Below, in pieces: positions 13,987 through 21,879 of a stretch of 21,978 bases of DNA. Each line of letters begins with the position of its first letter. Within the stretch, counting starts at the first letter, position 1. This stretch comes from JAPLKX01 sp035530195 (GTDB lineage: Bacteria > Hydrogenedentota > Hydrogenedentia > Hydrogenedentales > SLHB01). The notes under the pieces were generated by a model, which saw nothing but the letters and a program-made list of their open reading frames with translations, was not told the origin of the DNA and did no database searches. The stretch spans positions 1 through 21,978 of the forward strand of contig DATKVG010000221.1 in NCBI GenBank assembly GCA_035530195.1, written 5' to 3'. The position numbers were made by a program, and so were the translations under genes.

Positions 13987-16287
13987 ATGGCTCTTCAAGG
14001 CTCAACAACACGGGGATTGTCTGAATTGGGCCTCGGCATTAGCCTCCTGGCAGTTGTCTTAGCGGCCGTTTACGCAGTTCAGCCCCCGTCGCCGGTTCCG
14101 GCCGATGCCGCGCCCACCGAGTTTTCCGCTGAACGCGCGATGCAGCACATCCGGTTGTTCGCGGTCGAACCGCACCCCGCCGGCACGCCCGCCGCTGACC
14201 GTGTCAGTGAGTACATCCTCCGCGCGCTTGGGGAGATGGGCATCCATGCGGAAGTCGATACCGCCACGGTCGCGGGGAGAACCGACATCAGCGAGGTGCG
14301 CAATGTTCTTGCGCGAATCCCGGGGACCGCCAGTACCAGGGCATTTGCACTTTTTGCCCATTACGATTCGACGCCGTACGGGCCCGGCGCGGCCGACGCG
14401 GGGTCGGGCGTCGCCACCATGCTTGAAACGGCCCGTGCCATCAAAGCGGGGCCGCCGCTGATGAATGACGTGCTGCTCGTCTTCACCGACGGGGAAGAAC
14501 GGGGCTTGACGGGTGCGCGTGCGTTTGTGCGGCACCCGTGGGCGCGCGAGGTCGGCGTGTTGCTCAACATGGAGACACGCGGCACGTCCGGCCCGGCCGG
14601 TATGTTTGAAACTACCCCGAACAACGGCTGGCTGATCCGCCAGCTCATCCAGTCCGGCGCGTCCGTCCGGGCCAGCAGTCTCAGCTACGACATCTACAAA
14701 CATATGCCCACAAAAACCGACCTCACGGTCCTGCGCGAACACCGGCTCAAAGGCTACAACATCGCCTTCATCGAGGATTTCCCCTATTATCACACGCCCA
14801 ACGACAACCCCGACCACCTTTCGCTCAGCAGCCTCCAGCACAACGGATCGTATGCGCTCAACCTGGCCCGCCATTTCGGCAATATGCCGCTCGACAACAT
14901 CCCCAAAGAACCGGACTCCATCTTCTTCAACGTTTTTGGCCCTATCATGGTGCAATATGCCGCCTCGCTCGGATGGCCGCTCGCGATCCTCGTCTGCCTG
15001 ACGTTTTTCGGCGTGGCCGTGTTGGGCATCCGGCGCGGCAGACTGACGATGCGCGGCATCAGAAGCGGTTTGGGCGTCGTTCTTCTCGCCGCGGGTCTTG
15101 CGGCGCTCATTTCCACGGCTATTATGGTCATTGCCTACCGCCTACACTACGTTTATGTTCTCTACAATGCGCGCACAATTGCCCCCACGCTTATTGCGAT
15201 AACCGTTCTTGCCGCGGGGCTGGTGTTTCGGGCATATAACAACAAAGTCACAACCGCCGATCTTGTCTCGGGCGCGCTGGCATGGTGGCTGGTCGCTCTG
15301 GTGGTGTTGCAGATCGCACTTCCGCACGGGGCCTGTGTCGCCCTGTGGCCCATGCTGGCGGGCTCGTTCGGATTGATCTTGCTCGTTACCGGCCCGGCCA
15401 ACCTGTCGGGGCGCCGCGTGTGGCTGCACGCATTGTCCGCTGTACCGGGCATCCTGCTGATGGCCCAGTTCATGCGCGGGATGACCGCCTCGCTGACAAT
15501 CCTCATGGCGCCCCTGCTGATGGCGCCGTTGGTTCTGTTCCTCGGGCTCCTGGCGCCACAACTCCGTTATATCTTCAAATCCGTGCCCACGCGCGCCCTT
15601 CTCTTGCTGATAGCGTTGCTTTCACTGGTTATCCTTATCACGACCGGAGGCGCGCACGCGCCAAACACGCCGGTGATGAACAGTGTGTCGTACGGCCTCG
15701 ACAGGACCACGGGCCAGGCATGGTGGATCAGCACGGACAAAGCTCCCGATGAGTGGACCTCCCAGTTTTTCCCGCCCGGCACGAAGAAAAAGTCATTGCG
15801 AGAATTCGTTCCGTTCGACCGCGCGCCCCGGCTTAAAGCGCCCGCGCCCGTCGTTGAACTGGCGCCCCCAACGGTAGAGGTCATTTCCGATACCCGCCGT
15901 AATGACGGCAGCCGCGACGTCTCGCTTCGCCTCACGTCGCCGCGGCGGGTCCCCGAGATCCGGTTCTACATCGATGCACCCACGCGCGTCCTCCAGGCAA
16001 CAGTCGACGGCCGCCAAATCAGGGTGGGGCGGTTTTCCTCGAGCCGCGGGGGCTGGTGGTTCCATTATGAGATTTTCCCCCGGTCCGGTGAAGCAACGGT
16101 CGATCTTGTCATTGAAGGGAAAGGCCCGGTCACCGGCCGGGTCCTGGAGAAATCCTACGAACTTCCGCCCGTGCCCTATGCGCCCCGGCCCCCATACATG
16201 ATCAACAAATCAAACTCACTGGATTGGTTTGAAAAAAACCGATTCACCAGCGGCCACTCCTACGTCGTCACACCGGTCAGCTTCTAA
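13987..16287 (+). CDS. Multi-pass membrane M28-family metallopeptidase
   Basis: A 766-residue protein. One N-terminal membrane helix (about 12-31) is followed by an M28 di-zinc aminopeptidase domain (about 45-300). Expected metal and catalytic residues are all visible: AHYDS (His125, Asp127), DAGSG (Asp137), DGEERG (Glu170, Glu171), NMETRG (Glu196) and YYHTPNDN (His269). About eight hydrophobic helices fill residues about 305-580, and a beta-rich C-terminal domain (about 600-766) follows. This plan resembles the eukaryotic ER/vacuolar membrane M28 proteases (ERMP1/Fxna, Pff1) and their bacterial relatives. The peptidase domain should face the periplasm and cleave N-terminal residues from peptides. 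The start is chosen from the GGAGG at 13977. It converges with the coiled-coil gene 22 bp away. Confidence 0.9.
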   Translation: MALQGSTTRGLSELGLGISLLAVVLAAVYAVQPPSPVPADAAPTEFSAERAMQHIRLFAVEPHPAGTPAADRVSEYILRALGEMGIHAEVDTATVAGRTDISEVRNVLARIPGTASTRAFALFAHYDSTPYGPGAADAGSGVATMLETARAIKAGPPLMNDVLLVFTDGEERGLTGARAFVRHPWAREVGVLLNMETRGTSGPAGMFETTPNNGWLIRQLIQSGASVRASSLSYDIYKHMPTKTDLTVLREHRLKGYNIAFIEDFPYYHTPNDNPDHLSLSSLQHNGSYALNLARHFGNMPLDNIPKEPDSIFFNVFGPIMVQYAASLGWPLAILVCLTFFGVAVLGIRRGRLTMRGIRSGLGVVLLAAGLAALISTAIMVIAYRLHYVYVLYNARTIAPTLIAITVLAAGLVFRAYNNKVTTADLVSGALAWWLVALVVLQIALPHGACVALWPMLAGSFGLILLVTGPANLSGRRVWLHALSAVPGILLMAQFMRGMTASLTILMAPLLMAPLVLFLGLLAPQLRYIFKSVPTRALLLLIALLSLVILITTGGAHAPNTPVMNSVSYGLDRTTGQAWWISTDKAPDEWTSQFFPPGTKKKSLREFVPFDRAPRLKAPAPVVELAPPTVEVISDTRRNDGSRDVSLRLTSPRRVPEIRFYIDAPTRVLQATVDGRQIRVGRFSSSRGGWWFHYEIFPRSGEATVDLVIEGKGPVTGRVLEKSYELPPVPYAPRPPYMINKSNSLDWFEKNRFTSGHSYVVTPVSF

Positions 16288-16309
16288 GAATCGAACTCTC
16301 CCTGGATTA

Positions 16310-17200
16310 TTAAGGGCCGCCACGGCCTCCGCCCGGCCCCCGCCCACCTCCACCATTCCCCCTGAACTCCGGCCGAAATGGGCCTCGACCGCCGCCGCCC
16401 ATCATCCGGTCGGCCTGGAAAAACGGGCTGGCCTGCAAGTTGCGCAGTCCCGTAATAAGAATGTCCTGCTTTCCCGGGTCCGTAATGCCGCTGTTGGACG
16501 CCAGCGAGCGCAGCATCGAGTCCTGCTGCGTGCGGACGACTTGCTGCATCCCCATATATGATTCCCGCATAGACTGGCGCAGGGCGTCGCGTTCTTCGTC
16601 CGACTCCGCATTGCGCATGGCCTCGCGCAACTGCGCCATCTGGTCCATGTAATCCTGGATAATCTCTATCCGTTCTTGCGTGTCGGCATCAGGCGCGCTC
16701 GCGTACTCATCCTGCAACACCGTGCTGACCCGATCCCGCATCTGCTGCTCGAATTCGCGAAACCGGGCCCGGCGCTCTTCGGAGTCCCCGCGCCCGTCCT
16801 CCCCCTGGCCCGTTTCAGAGGCAGCCTGCTCCGTCCCGACGACTTCAGCCTGCCCTCGCCGCCGTAAACCCCGCCGCGAGTCCCCCTGCGTCCGACCAAA
16901 TACCTCCGCAACACTCATATCTTCGGATTCGGGTTCCGCAGGTTCGTCCAGGGCTTGAGGGGCAGGCGGTTGTTCCGCGGCGTCAGCTATCCGGCTTTCC
17001 ACTTCGGCTAATTGCTGTTCCAGCCGGCGCGCCTGACTCGCCAGGTTGTCCGCCTGATCTTTCAGCGTCTTATTCTCCACCTCAAGCGACTCCGCCCGGC
17101 CCATCACCACCGCCAGCTCGGGCGCCAGCCGGCCATGGACCAACAGCGCGCCCGCCAGCACGCCCAGGACCGCCACAATTATGTAAATCAAGATCTTCAC
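16310..17200 (-). CDS. Membrane-anchored coiled-coil protein with Gly/Arg-rich tail
   Basis: A 296-residue protein of unrecognised family. Residues about 3-22 are a single membrane helix (ILIYIIVAVLGVLAGALLV). Residues about 36-75 have heptad-like spacing typical of a coiled coil. Residues about 76-140 are a Pro- and charge-rich linker. Residues about 141-245 are a second, highly charged helical region rich in Gln, Met, Glu and Arg, somewhat like periplasmic CpxP/LTXXQ-type helices, though no LTXXQ motif is seen. The last 30 residues are glycine-rich with repeated GGGGRGP units. The start codon is GTG with AAGGAG 8 bases upstream. It most likely sits in the inner membrane with its bulk in the periplasm. 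The role is unknown. Confidence 0.8.
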   Translation of the reverse strand: MKILIYIIVAVLGVLAGALLVHGRLAPELAVVMGRAESLEVENKTLKDQADNLASQARRLEQQLAEVESRIADAAEQPPAPQALDEPAEPESEDMSVAEVFGRTQGDSRRGLRRRGQAEVVGTEQAASETGQGEDGRGDSEERRARFREFEQQMRDRVSTVLQDEYASAPDADTQERIEIIQDYMDQMAQLREAMRNAESDEERDALRQSMRESYMGMQQVVRTQQDSMLRSLASNSGITDPGKQDILITGLRNLQASPFFQADRMMGGGGRGPFRPEFRGNGGGGRGPGGGRGGP

Positions 17201-17276
17201 CGTGGTAACTCCTTTTTGCGCCTTCTCGAAATTTATTCTACTCGTTAACTGGCTATCATTCCAGATAAAACGGAAG

Positions 17277-17285
17277 TGCTATACT
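17277..17285 (+). promoter_or_regulatory. Extended -10 promoter element of the small membrane protein gene
   Basis: TGCTATACT fits the TGnTATAAT extended -10 pattern with one mismatch. No good -35 is present. The predicted start of transcription near 17292 leaves about 54 bases before ATG 17346. Confidence 0.5.
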
Positions 17286-17335
17286 GGAAACCAAGGTAGG
17301 CCGTAACTAATTATGGCTGAACAGGAAGAATGGGC

Positions 17336-17340
17336 AGGAG
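17336..17340 (+). promoter_or_regulatory. Ribosome binding site favouring ATG 17346
   Basis: AGGAG lies 5 bases before ATG 17346. The alternative ATG at 17313 has only a TAGG 12 bases upstream. Confidence 0.55.
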
Positions 17341-17345
17341 CGGCG

Positions 17346-17933
17346 ATGTCGGTAGAGAAACTGACTGTCCTCGATAAAGCTCTCACCCTGCACAAAAAAT
17401 ACATTGCGCTTATCTTCGCTGTCTATGGGCTCGTCAAGTTTTCTGCTTTCATCATTCTCTTTTTCTGGATGGGCCTATTCGCTGATGCGGCTTCTTACAC
17501 CGGTGAAGAACCGCACCCTTTGCTGATACTCATCCTCCTCCCGACACCTTTCCTCGTAATTTCCGCTATTGGCGCCATTCTTTATTTCACTTGGCGAAAG
17601 AAGCCTTATTACTGGTATCCACTCTTGACACCCAAGGAAGAAGAACTGTTCAGCCATATTACCCGCAAAGAAGCGGCCCGCGCCGCTAGAAAATCTTTAC
17701 CCGCATCTTGCCTGGCCGTTTGCCTCTTCATCCTTTTCTTTGAGTTTGCATTAAAGAAGATGATCCTGCCGCTCTTGGCCGCCGGCATACTTGCAGGGAT
17801 TACCTGGCTGGTTGGTCAGCACCAATACTACAACGGCCTCTGTTCCACGCCGTATGCCGTGGAAGCCGGGATTACTCTGAAGATGTTGACACGCCGCCGG
17901 ATTACTTGGAAGACGCTGACACGCCGTTGGTAG
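17346..17933 (+). CDS. Small multi-pass membrane protein of unknown function
   Basis: A 195-residue protein (206 if ATG 17313 is used). Four hydrophobic segments are visible: about 19-42 (YIALIFAVYGLVKFSAFIIL), 58-82, 118-138 and 141-155. Between the second and third is a cytoplasmic-looking loop (YYWYPLLTPKEEELFSHI). No family is recognised. The last 20 residues are a 10-residue tandem duplication, ITLKMLTRRR then ITWKTLTRRW, encoded by a 30-bp direct repeat. The tail is basic and probably cytoplasmic. Codon use is less GC-rich than in the neighbours. The gene stands alone behind its own promoter and converges with the UroD-like gene 12 bp away. Confidence 0.75.
   Translation: MSVEKLTVLDKALTLHKKYIALIFAVYGLVKFSAFIILFFWMGLFADAASYTGEEPHPLLILILLPTPFLVISAIGAILYFTWRKKPYYWYPLLTPKEEELFSHITRKEAARAARKSLPASCLAVCLFILFFEFALKKMILPLLAAGILAGITWLVGQHQYYNGLCSTPYAVEAGITLKMLTRRRITWKTLTRRW
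17869..17926 (+). repeat. 30-bp-period direct repeat at the 3' end of the membrane-protein gene
   Basis: Bases 17869-17896 and 17899-17926 match at 24 of 28 positions with a period of 30 bp, exactly ten codons. It encodes the duplicated IT-x-K-x-LTRR unit. Two of the four differences fall in one codon. Confidence 0.8.
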
Positions 17934-17945
17934 CCTCGCCCCCGC

Positions 17946-19052
17946 TCAATTGTCCAGTTCGCAGACGCGCCGGCGGTAGTGCATGTAGTTTTCAAAACTG
18001 ATGTCGTCGGGGACGCCGTGGTCGCATGTGGGGATGTAGCCGCCGCGGTCTTTCATGGCGGGGATGATGTACTCGAGATGCGCGTCGATCTCGTCTTTTC
18101 CCGCGGCGAGCACGCGCTTGTCAATGCCGCCCGTCATGACGAGGTTGGGCCACTTTCGCCCGATCTCGACCACGTCGCAGCCAGCCGCCACTTCCCACGG
18201 GTACATCACGTCCAGGCCCGCCTCGAGGTACAGCGGGACCAGCGGCTCCGCCCACCCGTCGGTGTCGACGTTGAAATAGAGCCTGCGCTGTTGCCGCGCG
18301 CGCGCCTTACCGACGACTTCCTGGTAGTACGGCAGCAAGAACTCGCGCACCATGTCCGGTGAGATCAACAGGCCCTTCCTGTAACAGATGTCTTCGCTGA
18401 CGGTGAATTCGTCCAGTTCAATCACGGCCTGAATCCGTTCGAGCCCCGCGTTCATCAACGCCACCCATTGCCGCATCAGCGCGTGGATCAAGTCCGGCTG
18501 CATGCAAAATGCGACCAGCAGGTCTTCCGGCCCCATCAGCGCCCGCAGGTACATGTAACCGCCCACCGCCGCCTGCCTCACCACCAGATTCTCCGCGGTA
18601 CGCCGTTCAGCCGCATACGCCGAGGTGCCTTTCAGCGTCCAATACCGTTCTGTCGAGTCCGGGTTGAGCCGCGGCAGGACGTCTTCCTCCCAGTCTTTCA
18701 TGCAGGTCACCGGATGCTTCATGTAGTCCGGCATGAACCCGTGCCGCCGCCCTTTGAAACAACGCAGCCACCGGCCCGCGAAATCCTGCACGATCTCCGT
18801 CGTGCCTTCATCGCTTATGAGTTTCGTCTCGTAAGCCGGCAGGAACGGCGGCTCGCACGTTCCCATGTCGAGCCCCACCTCGACCACGCCCGGTGGATCG
18901 AAATTAAACACGTTCTGTTCCGCGTAATCCCGCGGCAGGCCTTCGGTTTTCCACCGGTCGATGGTCTCGCCCCAAATGTAGAACTCCTGGCGGACCATGT
19001 GGTCCACCGGCTCAAACAAGTACGTTGCCCTGTATCGGTCCCCGCTGGTCAT
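17946..19052 (-). CDS. UroD-fold (uroporphyrinogen decarboxylase family) protein without the MtaA zinc motif
   Basis: A 368-residue member of the URO-D/MtaA superfamily. This group includes haem-pathway decarboxylases and cobalamin-linked methyltransferases, plus many uncharacterised members in planctomycete-like genomes. The C-terminal block CDHGVPDDISFENYMHY (343-359) is characteristic of the uncharacterised group. In MtaA-type methyltransferases a His-x-Cys motif binds zinc; the equivalent strand here reads YFNVDTDG, with Asn261 and Asp263 in those places. A classical methylcobamide methyltransferase role is therefore doubtful. It is too divergent to call HemE. The start is ATG 19052, supported by AAGGAG at 19057-19062, in preference to the in-frame ATG 19088 inside the upstream gene. 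Only 10 bp separate it from the thymidylate-synthase-like gene, so the two are co-transcribed. Confidence 0.82.
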   Translation of the reverse strand: MTSGDRYRATYLFEPVDHMVRQEFYIWGETIDRWKTEGLPRDYAEQNVFNFDPPGVVEVGLDMGTCEPPFLPAYETKLISDEGTTEIVQDFAGRWLRCFKGRRHGFMPDYMKHPVTCMKDWEEDVLPRLNPDSTERYWTLKGTSAYAAERRTAENLVVRQAAVGGYMYLRALMGPEDLLVAFCMQPDLIHALMRQWVALMNAGLERIQAVIELDEFTVSEDICYRKGLLISPDMVREFLLPYYQEVVGKARARQQRRLYFNVDTDGWAEPLVPLYLEAGLDVMYPWEVAAGCDVVEIGRKWPNLVMTGGIDKRVLAAGKDEIDAHLEYIIPAMKDRGGYIPTCDHGVPDDISFENYMHYRRRVCELDN

Positions 19053-19056
19053 TCGG

Positions 19057-19062
19057 CTCCTT
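19057..19062 (-). promoter_or_regulatory. Ribosome binding site deciding the UroD-like start
   Basis: On the minus strand this is AAGGAG, 4 bases before ATG 19052 and directly after the stop codon of the upstream gene. It fixes the start and indicates tight coupling of the two genes. Confidence 0.65.
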
Positions 19063-20031
19063 CTAGGAGATGTACTCCCCGCTGACAAAACCCGCGATCA
19101 AGTCTTTAATGATACCGACGCTTTCCGGCGGAAATTGCCACTGTTCCATCTGACGCTCGGAAAGCAGGTCGCGCAACTGCGGCAGCACCAGCATCTCGGT
19201 TGCCATCTCGCTCGTCAACGACCGCGCCACGAACGTCTCCTCGTCAAACGTGTCGAAGAAACTCTGCAAGCCGCGTTCGGAATCGCCGCCAACCGCGCCG
19301 AAATCCTGGCCGTAGATGTGCAGCGCACTGCTGTAATCGGCGTAGCTGCCGACGCGCACCGGCCTGCCCGCGGCTTTCTCAATCCGCCTCGCCACGATGC
19401 TCTGCAAAAACGTGATCGCGATCACGTTGTCGCCCCACGCCTTGTACAGGTCGCGCGAACGCCACATCGTGTTCAGGTTCAACACAAGGTTTCCTTCCTC
19501 ATCCTCCGGGCACCGCAGTTGAACCTCGCGCAGGCAGGGCACGTCTTCTTTCAGGAAAGGATCGATGTTGGGCACGGCGGTAGTCGCCACGGCCCGGCGC
19601 GAATAGGGCGTCCGCGCCACCCGCTCGATCGCCATCGACATCTGGTCCACAATCGACCCGTCGCAGTCCGGATGCGCGAATAGCCGCTGATGGTACGTGT
19701 ACGGCCACTCGCTCGACGTCAGTTCCCCGCCAATGGCGTGTTTCAACTGCTCCATCGGCAACACCCGGTAATCTTTCGCGCCCATGATCTCGGCGATGTA
19801 CACGCCAATCTCACAAAACGATATCGGCGGGAATCGCGGCTGTGCAAACGGGTCAATCACCTCGATCAGGACGCGCGCGTCCCGGCTCGGCAGGTCGATA
19901 TACTCGCCCGCGGCGTTCCGCCGGTCGTACTCGGTCCGCATCGCCATCCCGTTATCCCAAACCGCCTTGATCGCCCGGTAATACGCCCGCGGGATCGAAT
20001 CCCCCACCACGTGCAACGTTGGAATCCGCAT
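19063..20031 (-). CDS. Thymidylate-synthase-fold protein
   Basis: A 322-residue protein that aligns along most of the thymidylate synthase fold. Features matching E. coli ThyA are the phosphate-binding pair in P-x-SRR (Arg145, Arg146), Pro165-Cys166 at the catalytic Cys, RSRD (Arg191, Ser192, Asp194), Asn202 after the W-G-D turn, and LHIY (His238, Tyr240). Glu81 may match catalytic Glu58. Differences include Leu in place of His after the catalytic Cys, a longer N-terminus and an unrelated C-terminal tail without the ThyA ending. It therefore probably binds a pyrimidine nucleotide and may transfer a one-carbon unit, but dTMP synthesis is not established. GAGGGAGAG about 6 bases upstream supports the start. 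It is followed 10 bp later by the UroD-fold gene. Confidence 0.75.
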   Translation of the reverse strand: MRIPTLHVVGDSIPRAYYRAIKAVWDNGMAMRTEYDRRNAAGEYIDLPSRDARVLIEVIDPFAQPRFPPISFCEIGVYIAEIMGAKDYRVLPMEQLKHAIGGELTSSEWPYTYHQRLFAHPDCDGSIVDQMSMAIERVARTPYSRRAVATTAVPNIDPFLKEDVPCLREVQLRCPEDEEGNLVLNLNTMWRSRDLYKAWGDNVIAITFLQSIVARRIEKAAGRPVRVGSYADYSSALHIYGQDFGAVGGDSERGLQSFFDTFDEETFVARSLTSEMATEMLVLPQLRDLLSERQMEQWQFPPESVGIIKDLIAGFVSGEYIS

Positions 20032-20106
20032 GATGTCTCTCCCTCTACAAAACCCGCGCCAACAGTATCCAAGGATTTGGGTTCAGAATCAAAAAGACGT
20101 TGTAGC

Positions 20107-20123
20107 GTAGGCGTCCCGCCTGC
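20107..20123. repeat. Short GC-rich palindrome between operon genes
   Basis: GTAGGCG (20107-20113) pairs with CGCCTGC (20117-20123) through one G-T wobble, leaving a 3-base loop. It sits in the 99-bp gap between the GH-A gene and the thymidylate-synthase-like gene. On the minus strand it reads GCAGGCGGGACGCC, close to GTAGGCGGGA at 5453-5462. This suggests a REP-like dispersed element or a weak attenuating hairpin. Confidence 0.5.
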
Positions 20124-20130
20124 ACGGGGC

Positions 20131-21879
20131 CTAACGGCAGAACCCGAAACTCATGGGCGGCGCATGGAACAGCTTTCCGGGCATTTCGATCATGGTTCCC
20201 GTCTCACTCACGCTCGATGTCGGCCCTTCCGTATACGTTCGCACTTCGCGTATCTCCATCCCGTCCAGCCGCACCTCGGTCGCCTGACCGCAGTTCACCC
20301 AGAACAATACGTCGCCGACTCTTGCCGCCGAAACGTTCTTGGGGTGGCTCGACGTGCACCGGTACACTTTGTCGCCCGCCTTTGTCAGCCGGCAGAAATT
20401 AGCCCACGCGTAAAACACGGGCCGCAACGACCAGCCCCGGTCTTTGAAGTTCCACAGCGCGTAATTCATCATGGTGTTGCTCGGGTAGTACATCTCGTGG
20501 ATTGACCAGATCGAGAACCCGGCGACACCGGCGTTCAGCCCTTCGATCGCGAACGCGGCCGTCCAGACCGCATACCGGTATTCTTCCATCAGCGGGTTGT
20601 CGACAACCCCCGAGCGCGCGTCCTGAAAACCGAATTCGCCCACCACGAAGGGTTTCACCGGCGTTTTCCCGCGCAGCAGCCCAAGCCGCTCGTCGTAAAA
20701 GCGCGTCGCCAGCGCGCGATCCGCAAACGGGAAATAGCGGTGCGATCCAAAAACGTCGGCAGTCTCGAAGTAGGCCGGGTCCTCGACGCACTGGCGGAAC
20801 CACGTCTCGCCCGCCGTATCGTCGCTGCCCACCACCTTCACATTCAACCCGCGCGCCGCGAATTCCGCCTTGACCAACTGGTGGATCTTCACGAACTTTT
20901 CAAAACTATCGCCGCGCTGTGTCCAATTGGTGTTGGGTTCGTTGGTGAGCGTCCACTTGCGCACGCACGTGTAGCCTTTGACCTTAATTAATTGCTCGAA
21001 CAGCGCCCCCAACGCTTTGGCCACCTTTTCCGGTTCGGCGTACGGCGACGCAATACCCCACTCGACGCCCGTCAAGTTCACCGTCGTCCCCAGCCGCTGA
21101 TACAGGTCCAGCGTCCTGTACCGGCTCCGCATGTGCTCGCTGTCAAACGTGAACGTCTCCCAATCGCTGCTCGGGTTCCATTCTTTATACCAGCAGAACA
21201 TCCGCACGTAGTCCGGCGACATCCATTCGATCCGTTTCTCGCGCAGGGCCGCATCCGCCTCGTCCACACCATGCGCCGCGTTCTCCGGATTGTAAAACCA
21301 GCCGTCGTCTTCCGCACCAAATCCTTTGAGATTATTGCAGACCACTTGCCCCGTTATGGTGATTGTCACCGGCCCGTCAAGCTTTGCCGGCGTGGCATCC
21401 ATACCAGCCGCGGCGGCTATTGTCACGGAATCAAACCAGGCCTCGCCATGCCCGTGAAGCACCAGGCACACCCGCACCGTAGCGCAGCCTTCCGGGGCAA
21501 TTCCGTACGCGGTCAGGTGTGCCCACCGCCCATCCGCCCCCGCAAAATCCGACTGGCCGTACGAGATCCGCTTGCCGGAACTGTCGTGAAACTCGATCGC
21601 AACGTACGCCCCTTGGCCGTCTGTGATGTCCCGCTGCATCGCATCCGCTACCGCCTCATAGGCTATGCCCGGCGTCGCTGGAAAATCTTGCCACAGGTGT
21701 GGCCATCCAACCGGCGTCTCGACCGGCACTACCAGATGGGCCACCGCCCGCCCGTCCACCTCGACGGATTCCGCTGTCGCGCCAGCGCCCGCAAACGTCC
21801 ATGCCTCGAGCGCCTGGTCAAATCCGCCGTTGACCACATCCCCGCCCGCCGCCAAAACCATCAAAAGAATTGCCAGCAT
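20131..21879 (-). CDS. Exported clan GH-A glycosidase with N-terminal carbohydrate-binding-like domain
   Basis: A 582-residue protein with a very short hydrophobic leader (MLAILLMVLAAGG). Residues about 14-155 form a beta-sandwich resembling CBM4/9-type modules (VVNGGFDQALEAWTFAG, ending AWFDSVTI). Residues about 170-500 form a TIM barrel of clan GH-A. LTNEPN gives the acid/base Glu314 at the end of strand 4, and VVGEFGF gives the nucleophile Glu415 at the end of strand 7. The spacing of 101 residues is normal. A small beta domain closes the protein (residues about 505-582). The specific family (GH5, GH30, GH39 or a relative) cannot be assigned. It should retain configuration and cut a beta-linked polysaccharide outside the cytoplasm. 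GGAGG about 7 bases upstream supports the start. It is the first gene of the minus-strand run. Confidence 0.85.
   Translation of the reverse strand: MLAILLMVLAAGGDVVNGGFDQALEAWTFAGAGATAESVEVDGRAVAHLVVPVETPVGWPHLWQDFPATPGIAYEAVADAMQRDITDGQGAYVAIEFHDSSGKRISYGQSDFAGADGRWAHLTAYGIAPEGCATVRVCLVLHGHGEAWFDSVTIAAAAGMDATPAKLDGPVTITITGQVVCNNLKGFGAEDDGWFYNPENAAHGVDEADAALREKRIEWMSPDYVRMFCWYKEWNPSSDWETFTFDSEHMRSRYRTLDLYQRLGTTVNLTGVEWGIASPYAEPEKVAKALGALFEQLIKVKGYTCVRKWTLTNEPNTNWTQRGDSFEKFVKIHQLVKAEFAARGLNVKVVGSDDTAGETWFRQCVEDPAYFETADVFGSHRYFPFADRALATRFYDERLGLLRGKTPVKPFVVGEFGFQDARSGVVDNPLMEEYRYAVWTAAFAIEGLNAGVAGFSIWSIHEMYYPSNTMMNYALWNFKDRGWSLRPVFYAWANFCRLTKAGDKVYRCTSSHPKNVSAARVGDVLFWVNCGQATEVRLDGMEIREVRTYTEGPTSSVSETGTMIEMPGKLFHAPPMSFGFCR

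Noticed and set aside
14059..14955. Minus-strand open frame of 298 codons
   Set aside because: It is antisense to the M28 catalytic domain, where all metal ligands are conserved on the plus strand.
17946..19052. Uroporphyrinogen decarboxylase of haem synthesis (hemE)
   Set aside because: Only the superfamily fold and the C-terminal block match; no haem genes are nearby and the sequence belongs to the uncharacterised group.
19063..20031. Housekeeping thymidylate synthase (thyA)
   Set aside because: Too divergent: the His after the catalytic Cys and the C-terminal folate-closing segment are missing, and the N-terminus is different.
19690..20505. Plus-strand open frame of 271 codons
   Set aside because: It spans the ends of two real minus-strand genes and the gap between them, and has no domain.
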